NCBI RefSeq assembly: GCF_051020985.1
Contig: NC_135010.1
Location: 14,196,001-14,260,000 of the forward strand
Length of the DNA: 64,000 nucleotides
Source: Nomia melanderi
Lineage: Eukaryota; Arthropoda; Insecta; Hymenoptera; Halictidae
Reading direction: 5' to 3'
Shown: positions 23,520-36,207 of the stretch, piece by piece
Numbering within the stretch: position 1 is the first letter of the stretch
How the letters are laid out: each line of letters begins with the position of its first letter
Notes under the pieces: model-generated
The model's database searches: none
What the model was told of the DNA's origin: nothing
What the model saw: the letters and a program-made list of their open reading frames with translations, nothing else
Translations under genes and position numbers: made by a program

Positions 23520-26500
23520 CGAATTCAGCGGACGTCGCCGTGCCGTGCCGTTCGAAATTCCGTTAATCGCCGACCGTTCAATGGGACGAGATTAATAAAA
23601 CCAGTGTCCGCGCGAGTGTCCAAATTGCGGAGGTCCGTTTACCACCCCCGAGTATCCGAACAACACGCGAACTCGTGACATATAATTAAACTATCATCTC
23701 CATATTCATGCCGAGCAAAGCAAACTTCCACCACTCATCCATATACATTGCTAAACAGTTGTCGGTCACCTATTTGCATTTAGGTTACAGTCTTCATTAA
23801 CTGAGCCTGGATGTGATGGTGGCGACTGTGGCGACGGTGGTAGTCGCCGGTGGTGGCTGGGTGCTGTTGCCGCTGCTCGCCCATTAAAACGCAGAAATTT
23901 TTATGATTCTCCGTTACCCGGCTCTCTCGCACGCGCGATGTCGTTGACTTTTAAAAAATTCACCGGAATCACGCCAACCTCCCTCCTCTCCCTACACCCT
24001 CTCCGCGGTATCGACGTTCCACGCGTCTATCGTTCCGCAGGATTCTACTTGCGAACCCGTCCACCGCTTTCGCCGTTTCTGTCGGAAAAGAACAACCGCC
24101 GGACGAAGGTTCTCCTGGCGATCGCGTCGATCGATTCGAGCAACCGACTCCTCGTCGTCGTCGTTCGGAACGGCCGTTTAACCCATGGAATCGAGGGGCG
24201 AAAGTTCGATCGCGATACGAGAAGCGCGGCGAGAAAGCCAAAGAAACGCGAACGTGACGGAAAGAGTGGCGTCTCGGTAAGCCACTCGATGTTCTTCTAA
24301 CCGGATCCACTTAGTCGATCCTCGCCAGGGTCGGAGGGGATTCCCGGCGACATCGTGGAAAATTCCGACGCGTGTCGGCGACACTCTCCCGCCCGGCATC
24401 GGCTTTGCGGAAACTCCCGGCTATGGAAAATCGCTCGCTCCACCCCCCGGCCGGCGACTCTCTCCTCGTCCTCGCTCGTCCTCGGGGGAGGAGGGCGAGG
24501 CGGCAGCCGTCGCGGAACGTGCAACCAATACGATAACGCGTTTTGACACATAAAACTCCGGCAAATCGGTGCTCGCCCGTTTCCACGGCGAACGGGCGAC
24601 GAAAATATACGTCGGGACGGGCGAGGGACGCGGCGGGCACGGGGGCCGGCGAGGGACGACGAAGGGGAGTTACGCCCCTGTCTGAACGTGTCTCCGCGCG
24701 AAGACAAAATAGAGCCCCGTCTCTCCTCTCCTCGGCCCGCCGGTGTGCCTCCTCCCGCCTCCCTGCGCGTTTCTGCTTTCGCGCGAAATCTTTCTCTCGC
24801 CGGTGCTTTTTCCGGACGCGCGAGCACGCTAGACGAGACAGTGCCGTTCACGGTGTCAAAACTACGCCGAAGGATTTGCCGCTCCCGTGAAAATACACGA
24901 ATAAAGTGTGTCTCCTCTTCCTCGAGACTCCGCCCGCGAGCTCTCTCCGTCCCGCTCGCGTTCCCTCCTCCCCCGCGTTCGGCCTTGTTTTATTTCGATC
25001 GAATAACGACGACGTCTCCTCGTGCTCGAAAGATTCGATTCGGAATATTCTCAGCGTGTCGAACCAGCCACGCGTCTTCGAAGCTCTCGGATCGCGGCTC
25101 CGCGTAAACTCCGCGTTAAACGATCGCGGCGATCTCCAAAGAGGAGACGTGGAAAAAACGCGTCGATCGGAGCGAGGTGTCGGCGGATCGCGTTACGTCC
25201 CTGCGAGTCTTCGCGAGGACAAAATAAAACTCGGCCTCTCTCTGCCCCCTGTTCGCCGGCGGCCGCGCGGAAGCTCGGATCAAGCCTTTTTTCTCGCGAC
25301 GCGGCAGCGCGGCAGACAAGACGGTACCGTGGCCCGCGGCTAGCCAAAACATTCGAGTCTTGAGCGCGAGCCAAAAATCTCATTCGGCCCGCCAAAAAGA
25401 TACACCTGGCCCACGCCAGGTCGCGACGGAGCCGGGAAAACGACTCCGTTCCTCCCGCCTCGTCTCTTCGACTCCTTCCATCGTCGGGTCGGACGAGCGA
25501 GACGCCCCGATCGCGTTTCTCCAACGAGGCGTCCGTAATTATCGAAATGCGAGTGTCGCGCGAGATCGATCGTGCCCCTGTAAAACGAAAAACGAGGGAA
25601 ACGCGCGCTCGGGGGCGGAGGGGGAGGCTCGACGAGCGAGCCCCCGGCGAGCTCCATTATTCGGTCGGTAATATTTACTCGCCAGCTTTCATCGGGTCTC
25701 GCGCGGTCTCTTCGCTCCGCGAACTTTTATTAATACCGGCCGGAGTATCGCGGGCGCGACATCGCCGCTGATGCGCCGATGTCGCCGGCTGAATTTTAAT
25801 AAAATCAAAGGTCCTGCCTCCGAGCAGACGCGTGAGAACGCCCATTCAGCCTTTGTGCCGCGTATTTTCCGCCGTGCTCCGTCGCGGGGAAATTTCCTCC
25901 GTAGACGCCGCTCGATAATCACCGGGCATCGTTACTTCGATGAATGTTCCGCCCCGCTCGGATGGGGCTCGATGTTTGCCTTTAATTATCGTTATCGCGT
26001 CTCCGCCGTATTTGTTTCGCGGCCTGCTCGAAACTTCGCCGGGACGAGCGTCTCGGGAAGCCTCTGGAAAATCGGATGCGCGCGTTGGAAACGTCCAGAG
26101 CGGCTTCCGTCGGTCTTTGTTCGGCGCCGGGAACACCGTCGCTGGCCGAACGTTACTAATCCGACGGATTATCGTCGAACGATCGCTTTCTTCGCGCTTG
26201 ATTTATGCTGGCGTGCACGCCGCTGGAGGTAAATTTACACCTGGCGTGAGTTTAAAAGCGACTTCGCCGCAACGCTGTCCCTCCGGCTGGGTTACAACCG
26301 CTTTCTATACTCCGGCTCCCTTTCACCCTGTTTTCCAGCTATTTACAAATTCGAATGTGCGGACAGGGCAACGGTGGAACGATTCGCAGCCGATTCGTCG
26401 GGATTACAGCTTTAAACAATGGAGCCAGTGCCTGTCGATAATAAACATCGATAGTTTCACTGACAAAGAATCCGCGCGCGCGAGCTGCGCTCGTTAATTG

Positions 26501-27028
26501 GCCGCCGAATCTTCTCTCGAATCGGGAATTTCGATATGAAACGAACGCTATCGCGCTTCCGCTTTATTCCATCACAGAATGAACGCGGTGTCTCGTCCGC
26601 GCAGACACCGGTGAATCCCGAATACCGCCGGCGGGTTATAAATCTTGTAGAAGAGATTCGCGTAACCGCGTTTCAGCTGTCCTCCTCGATACCTCGCTCG
26701 GCCAGACGCGGCGCGAATAGATTCGCGCGCTCCCGATCGAACGGAACCGGCGCGCCGGTATTTATATTTCGCCCGCGTCGGGCAGATAAGGATTTATTCG
26801 CGCGACAGCGCCGATCCGGCGAAAAATTAAAAACAAATTCTGTCGTAAATATCCGACGCGATCAACGCGCAATTAGTACCGGCCGGTTGCGGGAATTTAT
26901 TCCCTCGGTCCACCCCGGAACTTCGCTGTCGAGCGAAAAAATTCACCGGCAAAAACCCGAGCGAGCGAGTTACGGGAGAGACAGAGAGAGCGGCGTCTCT
27001 CGAAATCATCGCGACTTCCGTCGGGGAA

Positions 27029-27042
27029 CTTAATTAATTAAG
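27029..27042. promoter_or_regulatory. Perfect palindrome CTTAATTAATTAAG, possible homeodomain site
   Basis: A 14-bp perfect palindrome containing three overlapping TAAT/ATTA cores, the consensus core for Antp-class homeodomains. It sits in GC-rich intronic DNA. Function is inferred from the motif only. Confidence 0.3.
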
Positions 27043-27238
27043 GTGAATCGCTCCAGATTGTTCGCGCGTTTTACACTTGGCACGCTGACTAATGGCTCCG
27101 TTGATTAATACGTTCCGCAGATGTTACACAGCGGCGTAAACATTAAGACTGCGCCCCGTTCGCGATCGAATCATCACGGACGGGCTGCCGAAGTATTAAA
27201 TTGTCCGCGGCAATTGTACACTGTCTCTGCATTTCCCA

Positions 27239-27303
27239 CCCTCTCTACCTCCCTCCCTCTCCCTCTCTTTCTCCCTCTCTTTCTCCCTCTCTCTCTCCCT
27301 CCG
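27239..27303 (+). repeat. Polypyrimidine (CTCCCTCT)n tract
   Basis: About 65 bp of almost pure C/T with CCCTCTCTTTCT phrases in tandem. It is not followed by a convincing AG acceptor and open exon. Confidence 0.85.
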
Positions 27304-28899
27304 CCGACGACTCTATATCCGGATTGCCTTTGAATAACAAGCCCCCGGTGGTCCCGTTATGAATTATGCATACGCTGCAAATCTAAAACAGATTGAAAAG
27401 AGATTCCGCCGATCGATATCGAGCGGTCCGCGAACGAAAACAACAGTTGGATTAGTTATATTAAATGCTAATCCGTCGGGTGAAGAATTCCGCATTTCCG
27501 CCTCTCGGTCCGTCCGCCTCTCGGTGGTGGTTCGCGAGCGCCGGGGATCGATGGAACTTCCCGGAGCAAGTTGCCCGAGCCGATACCGTTCCGGTATAAA
27601 TATTGGCTTCCATCGTCCGCCGGCCGCTTTCCACTCGATTCATTGGACACGGTTAATCAAATCATAGTTGATACCTTCTCTCCCGGTCGATCGGTCCGCC
27701 TTGCCGGCCGTTGTCGATACTTCGCGGCGCCGTTGGACGCGTCCGACCGTGCCCCGGTATCGCCGGGAATGGAAACTGTCCGGGACGTATCAGCGGCAAT
27801 TAGCGGAGACCGTTCCGTTCGCGCGACCGGGCCCCGGTAAACAACTGTTTCGGTTTTATCAATAACCCCCGCGGGAGAGCACGGCGGAAGATAACTTTCC
27901 GAGTGAAAATGTTGACCCAGCGATCGGCGGCGGGGGGTTGGGAATCAGGCGGGACGCACACGCGGCGGGCCTGTATAGAGAGACGCGGCGAATAGCGCAG
28001 GTTGGAAAAGTTAGTTTCGGTGACATATGCGGCCAACACACGTACAGGCGGAAGTTGAGTTGGGATCGGCCAGGGCCAGCCCGTTGTGGGGCCGCGTGAC
28101 ATTTCCACCCCGTAACTACCCCGAACCGTCGCTTAAGGAAATAGAGCTGTCCGACGCAAGCACGCTCCTCCTCGCCGCGACGTCGACCGTCCCTCAAGGT
28201 ATGCCAATAAATGGTAATCCCTCGGGGGAAAAAGTCGGCTGCGCGTACTCTGTCCACGGTGGGGGTGAAAAGGCGACGTCGAGTTTGACTCGTGACGGAT
28301 TTATCGTCTCATTGGCTTATTAGTGGGCCGCGGATCTCGCGCGTCCGTACGAAGAATATCAGACGATCGGACAAGGTAATTAATTTCCTCCGTGAGCCCC
28401 GTTGTTGTGAAATAATACGGCAAAACGGAACGCTCCCATGGAAACCCGCAATCTACTCGTTATCTTGGTAAGCCAATTTCCAATCGATAAATCGAACGGA
28501 AAAACAGGAAGAGTTACCGGAGAGAGAGAGGGAGGGAGAGGGAGGGAATTAATCGTTTTACCGATCGTTGGGAACGGACTACAATTATTTTCTAGAGGCC
28601 GGAACGGCGAAGCTCGAGCGCGGAAAAATGTTATGCTTGAATTGCGGGAAGGTCAGAATTTAACGGAGATTTTAATATTGCTTCTCGCGGGGCGAAATTG
28701 ACCGGAACGATAGGGGTGTGGGAGGCCGAGCCCGAGCGAGCGTGGAGTACAAGTCGGCCATTGATCGGGGGGAAACGAATAATAATGAGAGGGAGACCCG
28801 ATTCGGTCTCGTCCGCGGGTAATAAACGGAAACTTAATCAAACGACTCGACGCACAGACCAATCCGATTGAAGTGCTTTTCTATGTAGCCCGCGAGCGG

Positions 28900-28902
<3 letters not shown>

Positions 28903-28939
<37 letters not shown>

Positions 28940-28951
28940 CAGAGAGAGAGA
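28903..28951 (+). repeat. (GA)n microsatellite
   Basis: GA dinucleotide tract with two GACA interruptions, within the long intron. Confidence 0.9.
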
Positions 28952-31899
28952 TCGCGGCTGGCCGCTCGCGTAGCCGACGTTTCGCGGTCGCCGATTTTTC
29001 AGCGGGGATTTCCGCTGGATTTCGATCAGTCACCGCCAACCATTCAGAGTAATTAATCGGTTTCCTGATGCGGCCTACCGTTCGTCGCCTGGCCCGCCTC
29101 CGAGCCCCCGACCCGGAATATAAATATTACGAAAATCGCCGAACAAAATGCGACAGTCGAGTGCAACCGCAAATTTGTACAGCGGAACGAATCCGCGGAC
29201 CATCCGGCGGGTTTCGGGCGCGGGCTCGCTGGTCCGGTTCACCGGCGCCGCGCGGCCCGGTTAAATAATTACATATTAATAATCACGGGCGTCCGCGTGG
29301 ACCGAGCAACGCCGCCGCGGATCGATCGCCGATCGATTGGCCCCACGCGCTCGCCCGCTCGCGTAACACGGTTTACTTCGCCTCGCGAATAATCACTTTT
29401 TCCGTTAATCGCTCGTCCGTTTCCGGCCGCCCGACAGTCGACCGGGGAATCGATTCTAATTGAATTCGCACGGGAAGCGACGCGACTAAGGTGCTTAAGC
29501 ACACATTCTCCGCTGCCTCTTCGAAATTCTACTGTTCGTGTAACGAAAGTTTGAAGTGACCAGTGTCTTGGTAACTAGTCCCTGATACAAAATGATTTTC
29601 ATCTGAAAAGTTCAAACTTCCTGCGAATAAACTCCGTTTCTCTATTTCTACAACGTTGGAATCGAAGCGCAAAGTATCCATTATCACTGGAAAATCTTCA
29701 TAATATCCCTATAATGACTACAAAGCTACAACCACCGTGTGTTTAGCTCTACACCTTACAACTTTCGTCCGAAGCATTTCTCGCCATCACTCATACTTCC
29801 CAAGTTACCGAGTTCCGTCCAGGAAACGGCCGGTTGACCGCACCGTGCGCCGCGTTGTTTCGCAGGGACCGACCTAGATCGCGAACAGAAACTTCGCGAG
29901 TAGCGGCTCGCGCGCGCCGCTACTTTTCCAAGAAATTCATTCCAGCCGAGGGCCGGAGTACATCGCGAAATTACTGCGGCCTTCGATCCTCGAAGGTTTA
30001 CGCGGAAGCGGTGTCGTAGCGTCGGGACACGCCCGTTCCGCTTAATTAAACGCCCCCCTAATTAATTAGACGAAGATCGGACTGTTCGACGGGCACGCTT
30101 CATTCGGAGGATACTCGCGCGGATCGTAAGTCGGCGCTCGTAAAATTTTCACCCTCGACCCGAGGCGCCGCACGGCCGTGCCTCCTTCCCGACCCGGTTT
30201 TATTCGCGAACACGTCTGGAATTTTTCCGGTCGGTCGCTTCATCCGATCCGCTTCCCCGGCGAAATTGGACCGATCCGCGCGGCCTCCGCCGAGAAACCA
30301 GCCTCGGCGAACGTGCCCCTTCGCCCGCGGCCGTAAATCACGATTTTACGTTTACAGCTTTACTTTAATTAATCGCCGCGCCGGTTAATCAACGATCAAC
30401 GAGCCGAGTAAATAAAATCGGGAACGAGGATGCTGGGGATCTTCCGGGCTGCTGAGGATTTCTTCGGAGAATCGAGTGTTTGCACCAGTCCATCGCCTTT
30501 TCTCTAATATTCCTGAGATTTGGTAAACGGTGGGCAATAAAAGCGTGCTCGAACACTGTATCCTTGAAATTGAATGCTAGTGTTTCGACGAAACTAGCCA
30601 GAAATCGACTGTAGCGTCGATCGACCGGTCAAAGCATCTGTTCGCGATTCACGCTCGAAACCTACGACTTCTTACAGTGATAGGGTAATAAGGTTGTTGA
30701 ACTGGTTTGATTAGTTTCACCAAAAAATATAATTTCTCGCGCCAACTCGCGTCCGAAATCCGAGCAGCGAGACTAGAGCCGGAGCGAATTTCCCGCGTCG
30801 AATCGAAGTCTCGCGGTGGCCGTTCGAGTAAATTCGAGCCGAAATTTCGGGGAATTCGTGGAGCGCTCGACTCGAGTCGGCGAGGACCGGCGGGGATAGT
30901 CGAACTTCCGGCGGAGATACTCGACCGGCATCCGGCCGTTCTCCCGGGCCGTGGGGGTTAGCAGGCAACGACACGGCGATGGAAAATGATCGAGGGTGAA
31001 CAGCGCTAGCCAACGTCCCAATTTCCCAGACAGTAACCTGTCCCGCCAGCTGGCACCCTTCGGGACATCAGGCTTTTCCCTCGTGACCCACCACCGCTCG
31101 GCTCCCACCGCCCCCGCCTCCACCTATTCTCTGTCTATCTTTCGCACTTTCCACCTAGCCCGGGAATCAACCCCATATACCACGTCCGAGGGTTATGGTT
31201 CGGCATAAATCTACTTATAACGGCCGGCAACTATTCGTCGGCGCCGGACTATTTCACGAGCTCCTCCGTGACATAAACTCGCCGCGTAAATCGTGTTTCT
31301 TCGACGGACACGGGGGTCGCCCGCCGCCAGGGGGATCCTCTATCTACCGCCGTATCTGCGTTCCCCACGGTTTTCTGCCGACGTTTCCGCCCTCGCGGCC
31401 GTTGAAGCCTTTTCGATTAGGTGCCTCGCCGCGATACGGTATGCGGAGAGTTTATTCCGTCCGAGGTACCACGTTCGGCCGGTTGTAAATCGGGATCCAC
31501 CGCCGGTGTGCCGCAGCTCCGGGGTATCCGAAATTTCAAAGGGCGTCGGCCCGGTAGTCGGTCCGGCCAGCTGTCGGCCGAGGAAACTTCGCGCTAATTA
31601 CTTCGACGCCGATTAACCTCGCGATCGCAATATATCATTGCGGGTACGGGCGGTCCGACGAAAGACATCGGATTAAGGGTAACGAATCGAGTCCGCTCGT
31701 TCCCGTCGTTTATCAAATCGACGATCGACACCCTCCGCCTTCAGCCCCTCGGATCCGTTTGTTTTTCGATGGCAATCGGACGATCGAGTGCGCGTCCGCG
31801 GTCGCCGCCCTCTGGAAACGTCGGATCGTTCAACGGGCTCCCGACACCTTCGTTCATCCCCGCGACTGGTAATCGCGTCAGCGTTCATTCCATTCCAAG

Positions 31900-32069
31900 T
31901 TAACCCTTTGAACTCTGTAGACATTTTCCGCACATCCGAATTTTGTACTAACAAGGAAAATAAGAGATCGAAGAGATCTTATAGCATTTCTAATTTTCGC
32001 TAGGAATACTATAAGAATCAGTTGCAGTTGCTGATAGATTACGAAACAACGTGGAGTGCTAAGGGTTAA
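31900..32069 (+). mobile_element. TTAA-flanked MITE (copy F)
   Basis: TTAACCCTTTGAACTC at the left and GAGTGCTAAGGGTTAA at the right give an imperfect terminal inverted repeat with intact TTAA on both sides. The interior is AT-rich with no ORF. It is separated by only about 9 bp from copy G, so the two form a cluster. Confidence 0.75.
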
Positions 32070-32078
32070 TACCAACTA

Positions 32079-32219
32079 TCAACCCTTTACGAACTGTCGA
32101 CATCTCGCGAGATGAAACGTTCATATTCGGAAACCCAAGATCTGCGTAGCTTCCTTTCTCTCATTCAAGCGACCGATGTATAATGTACCTTCATCTAATG
32201 AAGATCTCTTGGGCTTCAA
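32079..32219 (+). mobile_element. MITE of the G/H/I subfamily (copy G)
   Basis: The left end is TCAACCCTTTACGAAC, with the perfect 14-bp palindrome CATCTCGCGAGATG at 32101-32114. The interior words TAGCTTCCT, a GACCGATGTATAAT stretch and CTTCATCTAATGAAG are shared in the same order with copy I at 45901. They appear in reverse orientation in the element at 44669. The right end is poorly preserved (TTGGGCTTCAA). Confidence 0.6.
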
Positions 32220-35200
32220 CGAACAAACAAATCGAAACCAGTCTCAACGAATATGGCAGTCGCAGCGTGAACGCGACACTTCAGCGGCTTGTTTAAGGGC
32301 ATTCCGAACGCTAAACTCGTACTCGCGCGTGATGTAATCATGGGATCGCGAGTAATTACAGTAGAATTTCGTAAAATACGCGAACTCCGTCCCGACGTAG
32401 GACCGCGAAGGGTTAACCCCCGTGACTAGTGGCTGTTTCTCGGTGCGACAAGCGTATCGCGGCGCGGGCGTTACATTTATACCCGCCAGTTTGTAACCGT
32501 ACACCCCGAGGAGCCGGGGTGAGCCGAGGTGTCCGCGGCAAGGGAAGGGAGAAGGCGAAGGTTGAGAGGTGCTTCTCGCAAGTTCGCGGGGCACGAATAC
32601 GTACGCGCCTCGGCGGATGCAACCGCGCGGCCGAGTAAGTAACCCAGTTTTCCTCGCGAGAAGCTATCCCCGCGAGAAGACCGCGAAGGGTGGCGCGACG
32701 CCGGGGGTGGCCAGCTCCGCGTCGGAGAGAGTGTTTCGAAATAAAGCGCGGTACATTATAGCCGGTGCCGTTTCTGCACACATTCGGCGGACACACGGAC
32801 GAGCGGCGAGAGGGTGGCCGCGCATGCGTCCGGCGATGCACACGCTCGAATCGTTTCAAAGCGAGACTGGCGTGGAACGAACGTACGGACGGACTCCGGA
32901 ATCAGTTTGAAGTGGCGGCGGCCTGGAGGAGCAAGATAGAGAGACCATAGGTGATAAAAATGGTGACGGAACGAGGCGGACGGAGAGAGAGAGAGGGAGA
33001 AAGCCGACCGAACAGAGGAATACCGGAGATTCGAGGCAGAGAAGGAAGGGTTGATGCGCCTCCGCCGCCCCGTCCGCCGACCCTTAGAGCGTTATCTTTG
33101 AAATTGCGTTCCGCGGGAGCGTTATTAAATTAAGTAAACCGCAAAAAAGTTTCTTTCGTGCCGGCGACCGCGTACACGCCGGTACCTAGCTACGGCACTG
33201 GCGCAGTTACAGACCCCGAGCCCTCGCTCCCGGCATATATGGGAATTAATACCCGAGGAAAACCACCGCCCTGCGCGCACGCCTCTTTCATCCCTTCCTA
33301 TTTCTGACTGGCGCACACGCGCGCGTGCACACGTACACGCGTGCACGCCGGCGGACATGCACGGACGAGCCGCCGCCGACATCGACTTTCTAACCACTCC
33401 CGGTAGACTAGCAGGCCGCGCGGAAAGAGAGGCACTTTTAATTTTGCGATCGTAATATACGAAGACCAGCGGTGCTCGCTGCCTCCGCTGCGACGACCGG
33501 CCTCCGCCACTGTGGCTTAAGACTTCCGGCCACAGACCACCGCCGGGGAACTGCTCGCACTCGGAAACGCGAACGTCCCTCCGACTGTTCTCTGGCTTGG
33601 TCTTTTTTATCCCGGGACTCGTCGAAAACAACCCTTTCCTCTGATTCTTTTTTTTCTTTCTCTCCCTTTTTACCTCTTTCTCGTTAACGGCGGAATTTTC
33701 AAAGAACCCCCGGACCGTCATTAACGCGAGATTAGTTCGCCAAGGCTCTTACGTCCGCGGGAACCGGCGATCGCTAATTATGTCCCCCGATAAAACGTCG
33801 AATCTTCTTAATAAAAGTCGGAACGCCGACCCGGGGCCCTTCGCTCCCTCCCGATTTCTTCGGATCGCAAACGTCTTCCCTCTTGTTCCTGCTAATTAGC
33901 CGGCAGGGAAAAGTTCTCGCGAATTTATGCGCCGCGCCGTTGCCGGAAAACAAAGGGGGAAACTAGTAGGGGCGGGAGGAGCGGGAGGGAGGGTTGAGAA
34001 GAGTCGAAAGTCGAACGACTTTTCCGGGGGGAGGAAGTTCGCGACGCAATTTTCCCCGTAATAAAGGACGTCCTTAAAGCGATTGACTCGCGCAAAGAGT
34101 CCGCTTTGATACTCGCCACTCGAACTTTTTTATTCCTCGGAAGTTTGACACTTTCGGCGACTCCGTCGACTACGGCTGCGACCGTCGCAAAAGGGTTTCG
34201 ATGTCGACCGGCGGCCCTGGAGGGACAGGGGCGGGGAAACGCGCGCGGAAGCGACCGAGTCCCTGGAACTGTCAAAGAGCGAAAACAATAGCCGAACTGG
34301 TACCGAGAGGAGTGCGATCGAGCGAGGGATCGAGCGACACATGAAATTGGCCTGATATCGTTCCGACCGGCTCGTTTTCGACGGCCACTTTCGCCGCGAA
34401 AGAGGCGAGCGAGCGGCAGGATTTCCCCGCGAACGATCCGTGGAAATGAAATATCTTCGGGAACGGTTTCCCGGACGAATCGGCGCGACGCGAAATGTTA
34501 GGGCGTTACGAACGATCGGGCCGCGCGCTCGACGCGAACGATCTCAGGGTTTTACGAGGCCGGATTAACGAGCTACTTTAATTTACTGTTTTTTTACAGG
34601 GCGAGATATCGACGTATAAATATTCCAGCACGCACCTATGACGTACTCGTCACGAACTCGCGATGGCCGGCGTCCGCGCATGTACGCGTGGAAACGGTAT
34701 CGCGAGCTTTACGCTCAACCGAGGAATCGCGCGGCACCGTAAAACCTGTCAGCCGGAAAGATCAGATTTTAACGACCGCCGGTTGGACAGCGACCGGTAT
34801 CTCTCCCCGCGGAACGCGTTTTTTGTTTACAGCGTGCCCGATACGAGCGGACCGCTCGAAAATATTAATTAACAACCGTGTTGACCTATCCCCCGAATTA
34901 TTTCGTTGATTTTGCCCGCGCGGACGCGCCGCCGCTTTATACGGAGCGCAAACCCGACAGACCGACCGTCGAAATTTCGAATTAATTTCCCAACAAATTG
35001 TCGAATAAGTGTATACAGGGTGGACCGCGTAAATCACTCGCGGCGGCCAGCCGCGACGCGCGCCGCTGCCGAGCCTCTGGAACCGAAACTTCGGAAATGA
35101 ACATCAAGCTGGCGGCAATTTTATTTCTGGATCGAGTACTCGTCTATGAGAATACGGAAATATAGGAGTTAATCAGTTTCACTTGAAATGCTTTCCAGAC

Positions 35201-35314
35201 TTCGAAAAAACAAGTGCGATTCCATAGAACGAAGCACAAGGTGAATGACCTCTGAACAAATTTACCGATTTGATTTCTGTAAAAAGGATGCTATTCCTGA
35301 AAGTAGAATGTTTG

Positions 35315-35497
35315 TTAACCTTTTAAAATTAAAACTTATAAAATTTTCAATTCAATATTAAATCTTGTGCAATGTGTCAACACATGAAACGTCGAGGTAA
35401 AATAGTCCTCTCTTTTGTCGCGAGAAATATCGTTAATATTTAGTCAGAAAGTAGCGAATATTTCTCACGAAAAATATCGTCGAGTGCAAAGGGTTAC
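35315..35497 (+). mobile_element. Copy-A-type MITE (copy J)
   Basis: The left boundary is TTAACCTTTT. The right end CGAGTGCAAAGGGTTA matches the copy A terminus. An AATATTT/AAATAT stem lies just inside it, in the position of the right-hand hairpin of copies A and C. It is AT-rich and has no ORF. Confidence 0.65.
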
Positions 35498-36175
35498 CTA
35501 AGACAGTCACGATATACTTGTATTAATTTCTCAGCGGTACCCTTCGCGATGCACACGTCCATATTGGATTCGCCGTGTGTTTTCCGAAAATTTCTGTCGA
35601 AACTCGCGGTGAAAAAGCCCTGGTCATTTGCGGCGGTCGAAAGGAAGACCGACCGATAAAATAACGTTTCCTCGTAAACCCGGTTTCGTTTCCCGGCGAA
35701 ATGACTTCACAAAATCAATTCGGTCCGCCCTGTACACGGCCGGCGAGCGTGGAGCACGGACTGCTCTCTGAAACGTTCGCAGGGCGACGGTTTTTCTGAC
35801 GGCGATATTCGTGCGAAATAGAGGGCCGGCCTCGTTGACCGGTTCGGATCCGCGCGAGTCGCGGACGCTCGCGCGTGAAAGAGTCCGTGCGCCTAGTAAA
35901 CACGCGTGATTACGATAAATCTCAATGGAAAGCCAATTACGCGGTCGCAGGGCGAAGTTACCGGCGAGCGTTAATGGGTTCAAGTGAATGGTACAGTAAA
36001 TTGCAGTATCTCCGGGTGCGGTTTCAGGTTTGTCCGACGGTAAATCGTACGCGGCGGTGGTATATTTAGTGCGTGGCTCCTCGTAAATCCGCGAGGGTGC
36101 CGCTCGAACCGTGGGGAGGGAAAAAAGGGGGCCTGTCGCGGGAAGAAAGGGGAGGGACAGAGACAAGAGCGCTGC

Positions 36176-36207
36176 GCGTCGCGTCGCGTCGCGTCGCGTT
36201 GCGTCGC
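36176..36207 (+). repeat. (GCGTC)n pentanucleotide repeat
   Basis: About six GCGTC units, one altered to GCGTT, matching the motif at 18221. Confidence 0.85.

Noticed and set aside
27239..27310. Polypyrimidine tract as a splice acceptor
   Set aside because: No suitable AG followed by an exon with recognisable content.
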